From the NCBI GenBank assembly GCA_963751105.1, contig CAVVTG010000002.1:682001-746000 (forward strand): DNA of 64,000 bases, given 5' to 3'. Positions 1 to 7,243 of the stretch are shown piece after piece. The translations under genes were made by a program, and so were the position numbers. Positions within the stretch are counted from its first letter, which is position 1, and each line of letters starts with the position of its first letter. The stretch is from JACVRW01 sp963751105 (GTDB lineage: Bacteria > Actinomycetota > Thermoleophilia > Solirubrobacterales > Thermoleophilaceae). The notes below the pieces were generated by a model. It made no database searches, was not told the DNA's origin, and worked only from the letters and a program-made list of their open reading frames with translations.

Positions 1-231
1 CTTGCGCAGCTCCACGGCCTTGCGTGCTTCCTTGCGCCGCTCGAGCCGGGCCTGGATGACCGACATGACGAGCACGAAGACGGCGAAGAAGAGCACCACG
101 CCGAGGGAGGCGAAGGTGATGATGCGGTCGTCGGTCTCGCCCACGAGGCCCTCGCCGTTGTCGCCGGCGAACGCGGGTGCCGCCAGCACGAGCGAGGTCA
201 CCAGCACCAGGACGGGGACGAGGCGTCGCAT
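1..231 (-). CDS. Small secreted or membrane protein, C-terminus cut by window edge
   Basis: The reading frame stays open from an ATG at 229-231 to base 1, giving 77 residues without a stop. Residues 1-22 look like a signal peptide ending in an AFA-type cleavage site. A hydrophobic stretch at about residues 39-58 looks like one membrane helix, followed by a basic, Arg/Lys-rich cytoplasmic segment. A TATCGT hexamer at 241-246 (minus strand) lies 9 nt upstream of the ATG and would suit a leaderless transcript diverging from uppP. No family is recognised. Confidence 0.6.
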   Translation of the reverse strand, partial: MRRLVPVLVLVTSLVLAAPAFAGDNGEGLVGETDDRIITFASLGVVLFFAVFVLVMSVIQARLERRKEARKAVELRK

Positions 232-271
232 CGGCCCCTAACGATACTCAGGTCACTAGGGTTGCGCGGCT

Positions 272-1096
272 GTGTCGCTCCTAGAGGCCATCGTCCTCGG
301 GATCGCGCAGGGCCTCACCGAGTTCCTGCCGATCTCGAGCACCGGACACCTGCGGATAATCCCCGCCTTCGCCGGCTGGGAGGACCCCGGCGCCGCCTTC
401 ACGGCGGTGACCCAGCTCGGAACCATGGCGGCCGTCCTCCTGTACTTCCGCAAGGACCTCGCCCGCATCGTGCAGGCCTGGGTGCGCTCGCTGCGCGATC
501 CGGCGGTTCGGGGCACGCTCGACGCGCGGCTCGGCTGGTACATCCTGCTGGGCACGATCCCGATCGGGATCTTCGGGCTGGTGTTCAAGGATCAGATCGA
601 GACCGGCGCGCGCGACCTGTACCTGATCGGCGTCGCGCTGATCGTGCTGGGACTGGTCCTGCTGGCGGCCGACCAGCTGGGCAAGCGCACCCGGGTGATC
701 GAGTCGATCAAGGCCCGCGACGGCCTGTACATGGGCCTGGCCCAGGCGCTGGCGCTGATACCGGGGGTGTCGCGCTCCGGCTCGACCATCACCGCGGGAC
801 TCTTCCTCGGCTTCGACCGCACCTCAGCCGCGCGCTTCTCCTTCCTCCTCTCGATCCCGGCCGTCGTGCTGAGCGGGCTGCTCGAGCTCGGCTCGATCGC
901 GAGCGGGGAGGAGGGGGAGCAGGTGGGGACCTCCGAGCTGATCGTGGCCACCGTCCTGGCCTTCATCACCGGTTACCTCTCCATCGCCTTCCTGCTGCGC
1001 TGGCTCACCAGCCACTCGATGACGATCTTCGTCGTCTACCGGGTGGCGCTGGGCGTGCTGGTGCTGGTGCTGGTGGGGTCGGGCGCGATCGAGTAG
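272..1096 (+). CDS. uppP: Undecaprenyl-diphosphatase UppP (BacA)
   Basis: This integral membrane enzyme dephosphorylates undecaprenyl diphosphate so that the lipid carrier for peptidoglycan and surface polysaccharide can be reused. The 274-residue length is normal for the family. The two signature regions are intact: EFLPISSTGHL at about residues 17-27 (catalytic Glu and Ser/His region) and PGVSRSGST at about residues 165-173. About seven to eight hydrophobic segments are visible. The GTG start has no Shine-Dalgarno sequence but has TAGGGT at 257-262, 9 nt upstream. Recycled lipid carrier would also serve the exopolysaccharide genes further along, though no direct link is visible. Confidence 0.96.
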   Translation: MSLLEAIVLGIAQGLTEFLPISSTGHLRIIPAFAGWEDPGAAFTAVTQLGTMAAVLLYFRKDLARIVQAWVRSLRDPAVRGTLDARLGWYILLGTIPIGIFGLVFKDQIETGARDLYLIGVALIVLGLVLLAADQLGKRTRVIESIKARDGLYMGLAQALALIPGVSRSGSTITAGLFLGFDRTSAARFSFLLSIPAVVLSGLLELGSIASGEEGEQVGTSELIVATVLAFITGYLSIAFLLRWLTSHSMTIFVVYRVALGVLVLVLVGSGAIE

Positions 1097-1130
1097 GTCG
1101 GCCCGATCTCACCCAGATAGCCTTCCGGGC

Positions 1131-1490
1131 GTGCAGTTCGCATGGAAGTTCGGCGTCATCATGCTCATCGCGCTCGCGTTCACCGTGCTGCCCGGAGGCG
1201 GCAACGCGCTCGACGTCGTGCTCACGCTGCTCACGGTCACCTTCTTCGCCGCGATCGCCTTTCTCGTCTACCGGCTGTATCGCCAGTACAGCTTCGACCT
1301 GGACGCGCTCGCGCCCAACCTGCGGTTCGGGCTGTACGGCTCGCTGGCGCTCGCGGTGCTGACCTTCACCGCCACCAACCGTCTGTTCGACGCGGGCGGC
1401 GGCGGTGTGCTGCTGTGGTTCGGGCTGCTCGCCCTGGCGTCGTACGGACTGTTCTGGACCTGGACGCAATATCGCAAAAACAGTATCTGA
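1131..1490 (+). CDS. Small membrane protein, unknown function
   Basis: The 119-residue product has three to four hydrophobic segments (about residues 5-20, 26-46, 68-85 and 92-110) separated by short charged loops, so it should lie in the cytoplasmic membrane. The GTG start is supported by TAGCCT at 1118-1123, 7 nt upstream, the same spacing seen at many genes here. It lies 34 nt after uppP and may share its transcript. I recognise no domain. Confidence 0.65.
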   Translation: MQFAWKFGVIMLIALAFTVLPGGGNALDVVLTLLTVTFFAAIAFLVYRLYRQYSFDLDALAPNLRFGLYGSLALAVLTFTATNRLFDAGGGGVLLWFGLLALASYGLFWTWTQYRKNSI

Positions 1491-1493
1491 GCC

Positions 1494-1522
1494 GAGAGCG
1501 CCGCTCTCACGGTCAGGAGAGC
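1494..1522. terminator. Two mutually exclusive hairpins between convergent genes
   Basis: GAGAGC (1494-1499), GCTCTC (1503-1508) and GAGAGC (1517-1522) lie in series. The middle arm can pair with either outer arm, giving two alternative 6-bp stems. The element starts three bases after the stop codon at 1488-1490 and faces the 3' end of the minus-strand gene at 1532. There is no U-tract, so termination is an inference from position. Confidence 0.4.
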
Positions 1523-1531
1523 GATGCTCCG

Positions 1532-1918
1532 CTAGTGCTGTGGAACAACGGCGACCGTCAGGGTGAAGACATCCCCAAAGTCCCCAGTCTGCGTGCACGT
1601 GAAGGTGGTCAAGCCGGCCTTCTGGCCGAAGTTCTTCTCGAAGAAAACCTCGCCAGCAGCAGACTTGAATTCGAAGCGCGTCGCGACGACGTGGGGGCCG
1701 TTCCCGTCCGTGTCGATCAGGTAGGCGTTGGCGGCTTCCACGGCGGGTGCTCCGTAAACCTCGACCACACCGAGGGGTTCCCCGCATTCAAACAAGCCGA
1801 AGATCCCTAAACCTTGGCCTCCCGGCACGCTGGCCGAAGCCGGGACCGCGGTTACGGCAATCACCGCCGCCCCGCACAGCATCGCGCTTACGAGAGTGAT
1901 CCACCGTCTGCCCTTCAT
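1532..1918 (-). CDS. Small secreted protein, unknown function
   Basis: From the ATG at 1918 the protein has 128 residues with a clear Sec signal peptide: basic n-region, hydrophobic core to about residue 25, and an ASA cleavage site. The mature part is about 100 residues with one pair of cysteines and no recognisable family. An upstream in-frame start at 1948 is possible, but AAAGGA lies 6 nt before the 1918 ATG, which decides the start. The protein is probably extracellular. Function cannot be inferred from its neighbours. Confidence 0.65.
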   Translation of the reverse strand: MKGRRWITLVSAMLCGAAVIAVTAVPASASVPGGQGLGIFGLFECGEPLGVVEVYGAPAVEAANAYLIDTDGNGPHVVATRFEFKSAAGEVFFEKNFGQKAGLTTFTCTQTGDFGDVFTLTVAVVPQH

Positions 1919-2170
1919 GCCGTGTCCTTTCGGTCGGGCCGGTCCCATGGGGCCAGAGCTAACGCCTCAGCCCTATCGCCATTTGACCGACTTGGCAAGC
2001 AATCTCATGCAATCGCGGTACCGGGATCCGTAGACGACCGACAGGAAAGCTGTCTGGACCCGCTACCGGCGTTACGACTGACCGGACCGCTCTCCCTTTT
2101 CACTCGGGCGTGAGCGAGACGTAACCCGCGGGTGTTGTTCCGTCACCCGCAACGCGCCAGCGTGTGCGAG

Positions 2171-2515
2171 GTGACCGGTAAGGGATCGGAAAGCGGACAG
2201 GCCAGCGTCGAGACCGTGGCCGTTCTTCCGTTCGTGATTCTGGCGGCGCTGGCCGTCTGGCAGATGGCGCTGGCCGGCCACACGCTCTGGCTCGCGGCGG
2301 GCGCGGCCCGGGTCGCCGCGCGGGCCGACACCGTCGGAGCCGATCCCGAACGGGCGGCCCGCAGCGCGTTGCCCGCCTCGATGGAGCGCGGTCTGTCGGT
2401 GCAACGGAGGCGAGAGGGCGGGATCCGCGTGCAGGTCAGGGTTCCGTTGCTTCTTCGCCGCTGGAGCTCGCCGGTCGAGGTGTCCGCGTCCTCCTCCATG
2501 GGGAGAGAGCGTTGA
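2171..2515 (+). CDS. TadE-like pseudopilin-type protein (first copy)
   Basis: The N-terminus carries the TadE/Flp signature GQASVE followed at once by a hydrophobic helix of about 22 residues (about residues 9-32). The C-terminal 80 residues are Ala/Arg-rich with beta-like segments. Such proteins are minor pilins or secretion-associated membrane proteins. The GTG at 2171 places the motif 8 residues from the start; GTGs at 2132 and 2162 are alternatives. The stop overlaps the next start (TTGA), indicating an operon with a second TadE-like gene and a CpaE-like gene. No TadA/B/C motor is in this window. Confidence 0.75.
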   Translation: MTGKGSESGQASVETVAVLPFVILAALAVWQMALAGHTLWLAAGAARVAARADTVGADPERAARSALPASMERGLSVQRRREGGIRVQVRVPLLLRRWSSPVEVSASSSMGRER

Positions 2516-2871
2516 CCCGGCTCGAGCGCGAGCGCACGGGAAGGGTGGGCGAGGGCGGTCAGGCCAGCGTCGAGCTGCTCGGCCTCCTTCCCGTGCTGGT
2601 CGTCCTCGGCCTGGTCATCCTGCAACTGCTGGCCGTCGGCTACGCGGGCGTGCTCGCGGGGAGTGCGTCGGAGGCGGGGGCTCTCGCGCTGGCAGCGGGC
2701 GGAGACGCGAGAGCGGGGGTGCGGGAGGCGCTGCCCGGCTGGTCGCGGAGCAGGGCGAAGGTCGAGGTGGTCGCTGGCGAGGTGAAGGTTCGGTTGCGGC
2801 CACCCTCGCTCCTGCGCGCTCTATCCGAGCGCCTGGAGGTGTCGGCCCGCGCCGCGGTGGAGGCGCCGTGA
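2512..2871 (+). CDS. TadE-like pseudopilin-type protein (second copy)
   Basis: This 119-residue paralogue of the preceding gene has the same layout: a short charged N-terminus, the GQASVELL signature at about residues 16-23, a hydrophobic helix to about residue 46, then an Ala-rich region with a possible amphipathic segment. It starts at TTG overlapping the previous stop by 4 nt and ends in GTGA with the next start, so the three genes are translationally coupled. Two dissimilar TadE-like proteins side by side may form a heterodimer, which is inference. Confidence 0.75.
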   Translation: MTRLERERTGRVGEGGQASVELLGLLPVLVVLGLVILQLLAVGYAGVLAGSASEAGALALAAGGDARAGVREALPGWSRSRAKVEVVAGEVKVRLRPPSLLRALSERLEVSARAAVEAP

Positions 2872-3653
2872 CCGGGCCGGCGCCGGACTCGCGTCGAGGT
2901 GGCCTGATGTCGGGCGTGCTGGCCGGCGCGGAGGGCTTCTTCCTCAAGCCGGTCGAGCCGGCGGTCGCCCACCTGCCCACGGCCTCGCGGGCCACCCGCC
3001 CGGTGATCGCCGTGTACGGGCTGAGGAGGGGATGCGGCACCACGTCGGTCGCCCGTGCCCTTGCCGCGGAGCTCGCGGCGCGCGACGGGGCGGGAGCGGC
3101 CGCGGTGATGTGCGAAGCCCGGGCCTCGGCGATTCCGCTGGCCACACCCGACGCGTCCCGTTTGGCCAAGGCCTTCGAAGAGCTGCCGGGCGCGATCGCC
3201 CGCGCGGTGGGCAGGCTTGCTCTGGTCGGCTCGGCGGATCCCTTGGCCGTGGCCGAGAGCGCCCGCCATCTGGCGCCGCTCGTGGTGGACGCGGGCGCTT
3301 CGGCCCTCGGCGGCGTCCCGGCCGCTCTGGCCGACCTGAGCGTCGTGGTCACCGTTCCGGCGATCGAGCCGGCGCTGGCGCGGGTGGCCGTCGAATGCCT
3401 CGAACGCGTGGGCCCCAAGCCGGTCGTGGTGCTCAACCGTGGCGATCGCCCTGGCCGCGAGCTCGTTTCGGACGAGGATGGGTCCGGCCGGGCGGCCCTC
3501 GCCTCGGGACTGGGTGATCACCTGTGTGTGCTCCCGGATTCGCGTCTCGGCGCCCAGCTGGCTCTCGGCGGTCGAGAGCCTCGTGGGGAGCTCGGCCGAG
3601 CGGTGGCCGCCCTGGCCGACCGGTGTGAGGCGATCAACGAGCGCCGCCGGTAG
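2868..3653 (+). CDS. CpaE/TadZ-like P-loop protein with degenerate Walker A
   Basis: The 261-residue protein has the fold order of MinD/CpaE-type ATPases. A P-loop-like segment RRGCGTTSVARALA lies at about residues 52-65, followed by alternating hydrophobic strands and helices, then VVLNRGDRPGRE at about residues 186-197, where the family has its base-recognition strand. The Walker A lysine (GKT in the family) is replaced by Thr (GTT), and the deviant-Walker lysine is Arg. Position directly after two TadE-like genes supports a TadZ/CpaE-like localisation role. ATP hydrolysis is doubtful. Confidence 0.6.
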   Translation: MTGPAPDSRRGGLMSGVLAGAEGFFLKPVEPAVAHLPTASRATRPVIAVYGLRRGCGTTSVARALAAELAARDGAGAAAVMCEARASAIPLATPDASRLAKAFEELPGAIARAVGRLALVGSADPLAVAESARHLAPLVVDAGASALGGVPAALADLSVVVTVPAIEPALARVAVECLERVGPKPVVVLNRGDRPGRELVSDEDGSGRAALASGLGDHLCVLPDSRLGAQLALGGREPRGELGRAVAALADRCEAINERRR

Positions 3654-3663
3654 CGTCGCGGCG

Positions 3664-4461
3664 GTGCACGGCGTCTTCACTCCTGCTCATCGTGGTGGCC
3701 AGGGGCCACCGCTGGTGTGCCTCCACGGCTTCGCCGACACCTGGCGCACGTGGGAACTCGTGCTCCCCGCACTCGAGCGCCGGCACGACGTGCTCGCGCC
3801 CACGCTGGCCGGACACGCTGGCGGTCCGCCGATCCGGCCGGAGCTGAGCGGCGCGGGAGTCACCGACGCGGTCGAGGACGCGATGGACGAGGCCGGATTC
3901 AGCACCGCCCACGTGGTCGGCAACTCGCTCGGGGGCTGGGTCGCGCTCCAGCTCGCCGCACGGGGCCGAGCCGAGTCCGTGGTGGCACTGGCCCCGGCGG
4001 GCGGGTGGGCGTTGGGCGACCGGTCGTACAGGTCCACGTTGCGCCTCCAGTCGGTCATGCACACCCTGCAACAGGAAGCTGCCCCGCACGCGGAGGCGAT
4101 CCTGTCCACCGCGGACGGCCGCCGCCGCGCGACGCGGCTCATCACCGCGAGCTTCGAGCACCTGCCCGTCGAGCTGCTCGTCCACCAGCTGCGCGGCGCC
4201 GCGAGCTGCGACGTGCGCCCCCTCGTCGACCAGGCACTCCGTGAGGGCTGGACCCTCGACGCGGAGCTGATCGAGTGCCCGGTACGGATCGTGTGGGGAA
4301 CCGCCGATCAACTGTTGGCGTGGCCGGCCGCTGCCGCGCGGTATCGCACCGACTGGCTGCCCAACGCCGATTGGGTCGAGCTCGAGGGAATCGGGCACTG
4401 CCCGCAACTCGACACCCCCCTGGAAACGGAGCAGCTGATCCTGGGCTGGACCTCACCGTGA
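3664..4461 (+). CDS. Alpha/beta hydrolase
   Basis: This 265-residue cytosolic enzyme of the alpha/beta hydrolase superfamily shows the oxyanion motif LHGFADTW (about residues 18-25) and a nucleophile elbow VGNSLGGW (about residues 81-88, nucleophile Ser). The acid is probably the Asp in IVWGTADQLL and the catalytic His is in GIGHCPQ near the C-terminus. All three triad members are present. The GTG start has TAGCGT at 3651-3656, 7 nt upstream, which overlaps the stop of the preceding gene. The gene may therefore have its own promoter as well as operon readthrough. The substrate cannot be told. Confidence 0.85.
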   Translation: MHGVFTPAHRGGQGPPLVCLHGFADTWRTWELVLPALERRHDVLAPTLAGHAGGPPIRPELSGAGVTDAVEDAMDEAGFSTAHVVGNSLGGWVALQLAARGRAESVVALAPAGGWALGDRSYRSTLRLQSVMHTLQQEAAPHAEAILSTADGRRRATRLITASFEHLPVELLVHQLRGAASCDVRPLVDQALREGWTLDAELIECPVRIVWGTADQLLAWPAAAARYRTDWLPNADWVELEGIGHCPQLDTPLETEQLILGWTSP

Positions 4462-4503
4462 GCCGAGCCGTCGCTCCCCACCCGTCCCTCGGCGGCCAGT
4501 TCT

Positions 4504-4902
4504 CTAGCCCTGCGGAGGAACGAGGCGCAGTCGCGCCGCAGCGCCCGGCCGTCCCGAAGGCCCCGAGCGCTGGGGCACGGCGCGGCGGCCTATCGCCGTC
4601 AAGCGCGCCCGGGCACCCGGTGTCTCCTCCGCCTCGGGAGCGGCGGCCGGCGGGCGCGCTGCACTTGGGCTCCTGGTGGCGCGATCGGCCTGCTCCTCCA
4701 GTCGCTCGGCCTGCCTGACGTAGAAGTCTGCTGCGTCCCGATGGGCCCGGGCGAGGCCCTCCAGGCTCTCGGCGATCTCGGGCCGCCGCTCGCGCCGCGC
4801 GGCCAGCCTTCTCCGGTCGGCGCGCTGCCGTTCCGTCGCGGCCCGGCGGCGAACGAGCTCCGCCAAGCGCCTCCGTCGGCCCGATTCAGGCCAATCCGCC
4901 AT
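4504..4902 (-). CDS. Charged coiled-coil protein, unknown function
   Basis: The 132-residue product is very rich in Arg, Glu and Ala. Heptad-like helix covers about residues 8-78, followed by a disordered Pro/Ala-rich tail. No enzymatic motif is visible. It lies 54 nt downstream of the RsbU-N/GAF gene on the same strand and could be the last gene of the stress operon. The composition could also arise from a non-coding high-GC stretch, so the call is moderate. Confidence 0.45.
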   Translation of the reverse strand: MADWPESGRRRRLAELVRRRAATERQRADRRRLAARRERRPEIAESLEGLARAHRDAADFYVRQAERLEEQADRATRSPSAARPPAAAPEAEETPGARARLTAIGRRAVPQRSGPSGRPGAAARLRLVPPQG

Positions 4903-4956
4903 AACTGGGGGATTCCCTGGATCACGTCGGGCTACACCCGAAAAGCACGCGAACAG

Positions 4957-5808
4957 CTAGCTTGGCGTTCCGTGCAGCTGGGCTCTCTCGATGGCCGCCG
5001 ACGCGATCTGGGCCAGGTGCACGAGTGAGGCCTCGTCGTCCGCGGTGAAGCCGCCGTCCAGCTTGTCGAAGAGCTGGATTGCGCCAAGCTCTCCGCCGTC
5101 GAACGTCGTCAGCGAGGCGGCGAGCCACCCCCTCGCAGCCGGTTCGCCGCCCACCGAGTCGAACGACGACAGCTGACGCAGTTGCCTGCCCTCCGCCCTC
5201 ATCGACCCGCCGTTCAGGCGGACCTGCCTGTAGACGGCGAACAGGTCGAGCCACTGAACGACCTTCGCCCAGCGTCTTTCGTCGCGCACGCACGAGACCG
5301 CCTCGGCGATTCGCGGCCGGCCGTCACCCGCGACCGTCGCGAGGCAGCACTCGGCGTTCAACAGCTCGCCTGCCTGCTCCACCACGAGCCGCAGCATCTC
5401 GGGGAGGGAGTCGGCGGCGCCCAGCCACAGCGAGGCGTCCGCGAGGAAGGTCGACAGCTGGCGTGACATCGCGGTCTGGCGGCGTTCCGTCTCAGCGGCT
5501 TCCCGTGCCTCGGCGACTCCGCGCTGCACCATCTCGAATGCGCCCAGGCTCTCGAGCAGGAAATTCCCGGCCGTTCGCACCAACTGCTGGACGTCCTCCA
5601 CCTTCGAGGCTCCATCGACCACCGAGAGCAGGGCCTCCTGGTGGGCCAAGGCCAGGTCGAGGACGCTCAGCTGCCGGCTGACCGCGTCGCGGCCCAGCTC
5701 ATACGCCTCCCGCAGCGAATGCTCGGTCGGCTCCGCCAGGTAGTCCCGCAGAGCCGACGCGTACGCGGTGCCGATGGCCGTCGGCCCCCTTCCGACGCGC
5801 CCCGTCAC
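4957..5808 (-). CDS. RsbU N-terminal domain plus GAF sensor, no phosphatase domain
   Basis: Residues about 12-95 resemble the helical RsbT-binding N-terminal domain of RsbU, with the pattern AYELGRDAVSRQLS followed by LALAHQEALL. Residues about 118-275 resemble a GAF domain ending in IQLFDKLDGGFTADDE. In the known pathway RsbT activates RsbU through this N-domain, which then switches on a fused PP2C phosphatase. Here the protein stops after the GAF domain at 283 residues. A separate PP2C gene lies immediately upstream with a 4-nt ATGA overlap. A split-RsbU arrangement is inferred. Confidence 0.75.
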   Translation of the reverse strand: MTGRVGRGPTAIGTAYASALRDYLAEPTEHSLREAYELGRDAVSRQLSVLDLALAHQEALLSVVDGASKVEDVQQLVRTAGNFLLESLGAFEMVQRGVAEAREAAETERRQTAMSRQLSTFLADASLWLGAADSLPEMLRLVVEQAGELLNAECCLATVAGDGRPRIAEAVSCVRDERRWAKVVQWLDLFAVYRQVRLNGGSMRAEGRQLRQLSSFDSVGGEPAARGWLAASLTTFDGGELGAIQLFDKLDGGFTADDEASLVHLAQIASAAIERAQLHGTPS

Positions 5809-6464
5809 CGTCGGGCGCCGAGGTAACGGACGGCCACCACGAGGGCGTCATCTGCGGACCTGCGGTGCGCGCCGAGTATGCGCTCGGCGATCGCCCCTGG
5901 GGAGCCGGAGACATTCGGCGAGTCCGCGAAAGCGGCCTCGATGCCGTCGGTGGCCAGCAGGAGTACGTCTCCCGGACGCAGATCGAGCGTCTCGATGCTC
6001 ACGCTCGGTAGCTCATGCCCGGCGACGCCTCGTTCAAGCGCAAGCGACCGTTGGGGACGCGCGGCCGCGGGATTGCCGCTCAGCACGCGCCCCTCGACAG
6101 TGCCCACGCCGAGCCAGGTCATCCGCTTCTCGGACGGAGCGACGAAGGCGAGGCTGATCGCCGCGCCGCGGGTCGCGCCAAGGGCGACGTGACAGCGCTC
6201 GACGAGCGCAACGAGATCACGGGTGGCGCCGTCGCGCAGCACCTGGGCGACGGTCTCGGCGGCACGGGCGGCCTCGCTGCCGTGCCCCAGACCGTCCACC
6301 GCCGCGACCAGCGCCCCGTCCGGCAACATGCACACGACCGCGAGGTCGCCGCTGACCCCCTCGCCTCGTCGTGAGCTGCCCGCCACAGCCCACTCGATCG
6401 GCCCGGGAGCCGTGCGCTCAGGCGCGGCGGCGCCGCTGCTCGCGAAGAAGCTCGAGCTCGTCAC
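5805..6464 (-). CDS. PP2C/SpoIIE-type serine phosphatase (RsbX-like)
   Basis: This 219-residue single-domain phosphatase of the RsbX/SpoIIE group has the metal-binding motif VDGLGHGSEA (about residues 56-65), a preceding SGDLAVV strand, a second metal motif LLLATDGIEAAF (about residues 170-181) and a terminal DDALVVAVRY. In the stressosome pathway RsbX dephosphorylates RsbS and RsbR to reset the signal. The start overlaps the end of rsbT by 47 nt, and a later start is possible. Its partner could be RsbS/RsbR or, given the missing phosphatase in the next gene, an anti-anti-sigma factor elsewhere. Confidence 0.85.
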   Translation of the reverse strand: MTSSSFFASSGAAAPERTAPGPIEWAVAGSSRRGEGVSGDLAVVCMLPDGALVAAVDGLGHGSEAARAAETVAQVLRDGATRDLVALVERCHVALGATRGAAISLAFVAPSEKRMTWLGVGTVEGRVLSGNPAAARPQRSLALERGVAGHELPSVSIETLDLRPGDVLLLATDGIEAAFADSPNVSGSPGAIAERILGAHRRSADDALVVAVRYLGARR

Positions 6465-6864
6465 GGAGTCTCCATTTGCTCATGGTCACGGTCGTGCCGG
6501 TGTCCGGGCTCGACGTGACGTCGAACTCGTCCATCAGGCGCCGGGCCCCGGCCAGGCCCAGCCCCAGGCCGCCTCTGCCGCTGTAACCGCCTCGGAGAGC
6601 GGCGTCCAGGTCGCGGATGCCCGCTCCCTCGTCACGGGCGATCACCACCATCCCGTAGCGGTCGGCCTCCTGGACCGCCAGTAGGTGGATCTCGCCCTCC
6701 CCTACGTGCACGATGATGTTGCGCCCCACCTCCGAGATCGCGGTGGCGATCAGGGTGGGGTCGGGCCGGGGGAAGCCGAGCCGCTCGGCCATGGCGCGAG
6801 CCTCTGCTCGGGCGGTCACCAGGTCGGCGTCGGCGCTCAGCGCGACGCGGACCTCATCGTCCAT
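6418..6864 (-). CDS. rsbT: Serine-protein kinase RsbT (switch kinase)
   Basis: This 148-residue GHKL kinase phosphorylates the STAS proteins RsbS and RsbR in stress signalling and, once released, activates RsbU. The N box ISEVGRNII (about residues 44-52), the G1 box DEGAGIRDL (about residues 79-87) and the G2 region GRGGLGLGLAG (about residues 96-106) are all present. The ATG at 6864 follows a purine-rich GAGGAGG and overlaps the end of rsbS by 11 nt. Order and coupling match the canonical rsbR-rsbS-rsbT module. Confidence 0.93.
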   Translation of the reverse strand: MDDEVRVALSADADLVTARAEARAMAERLGFPRPDPTLIATAISEVGRNIIVHVGEGEIHLLAVQEADRYGMVVIARDEGAGIRDLDAALRGGYSGRGGLGLGLAGARRLMDEFDVTSSPDTGTTVTMSKWRLRDELELLREQRRRRA

Positions 6865-7228
6865 CCTCGACGTCCTCCTCCGTGATCCGGTCGAGCAGCT
6901 CCCGTGCCTCGTCGAGGTCGAGGGCCACCCGCAGTTCCTCGAGGTTGAGGCGGAACTGAACCATGGCAATGGCCACGTCGGACTGTATGCCGACGATGAC
7001 GGTCTCGGCGCCTCGCAGCCGCGCCGTCTGGACGATTGAGCGCAGCGCACGCGCGACGAAGGAGTCGATCACATCGAGGGCGGCCACGTCGATCACGATC
7101 CCGCGGGCGCGGACGCGTCCCACGCGCTCGGAGAGGTCGTGGCGCAGCTCGAGGACCTCGCTGTCGGACAGGTCCGACTGGATGGACGCGATCAGGTAAT
7201 CGCCCTGCCGCAGGATCGCTACCGGCAT
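6854..7228 (-). CDS. rsbS: Stressosome STAS antagonist RsbS
   Basis: This 124-residue single STAS domain protein is the scaffold of the stressosome that holds RsbT until phosphorylated. The phosphorylatable serine is visible in DVIDSFVARAL (about residues 52-62), the same context as the Bacillus subtilis RsbS site. GGAG lies about 9 nt upstream of the ATG. The gene sits between rsbR (15-nt gap) and rsbT (11-nt overlap). Confidence 0.93.
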   Translation of the reverse strand: MPVAILRQGDYLIASIQSDLSDSEVLELRHDLSERVGRVRARGIVIDVAALDVIDSFVARALRSIVQTARLRGAETVIVGIQSDVAIAMVQFRLNLEELRVALDLDEARELLDRITEEDVEDGR

Positions 7229-7243
7229 CGGCTTGTCTCCGGG

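Noticed and set aside
262..1362. 366-codon frame overlapping uppP
   Set aside because: Arg/Pro/Gly-rich out-of-frame shadow with no domain, while the uppP frame is unambiguous.
5079..5681. 200-codon plus-strand frame opposite the RsbU-N/GAF gene
   Set aside because: Arg/Pro-rich shadow; the minus strand has recognisable domains and operon coupling.
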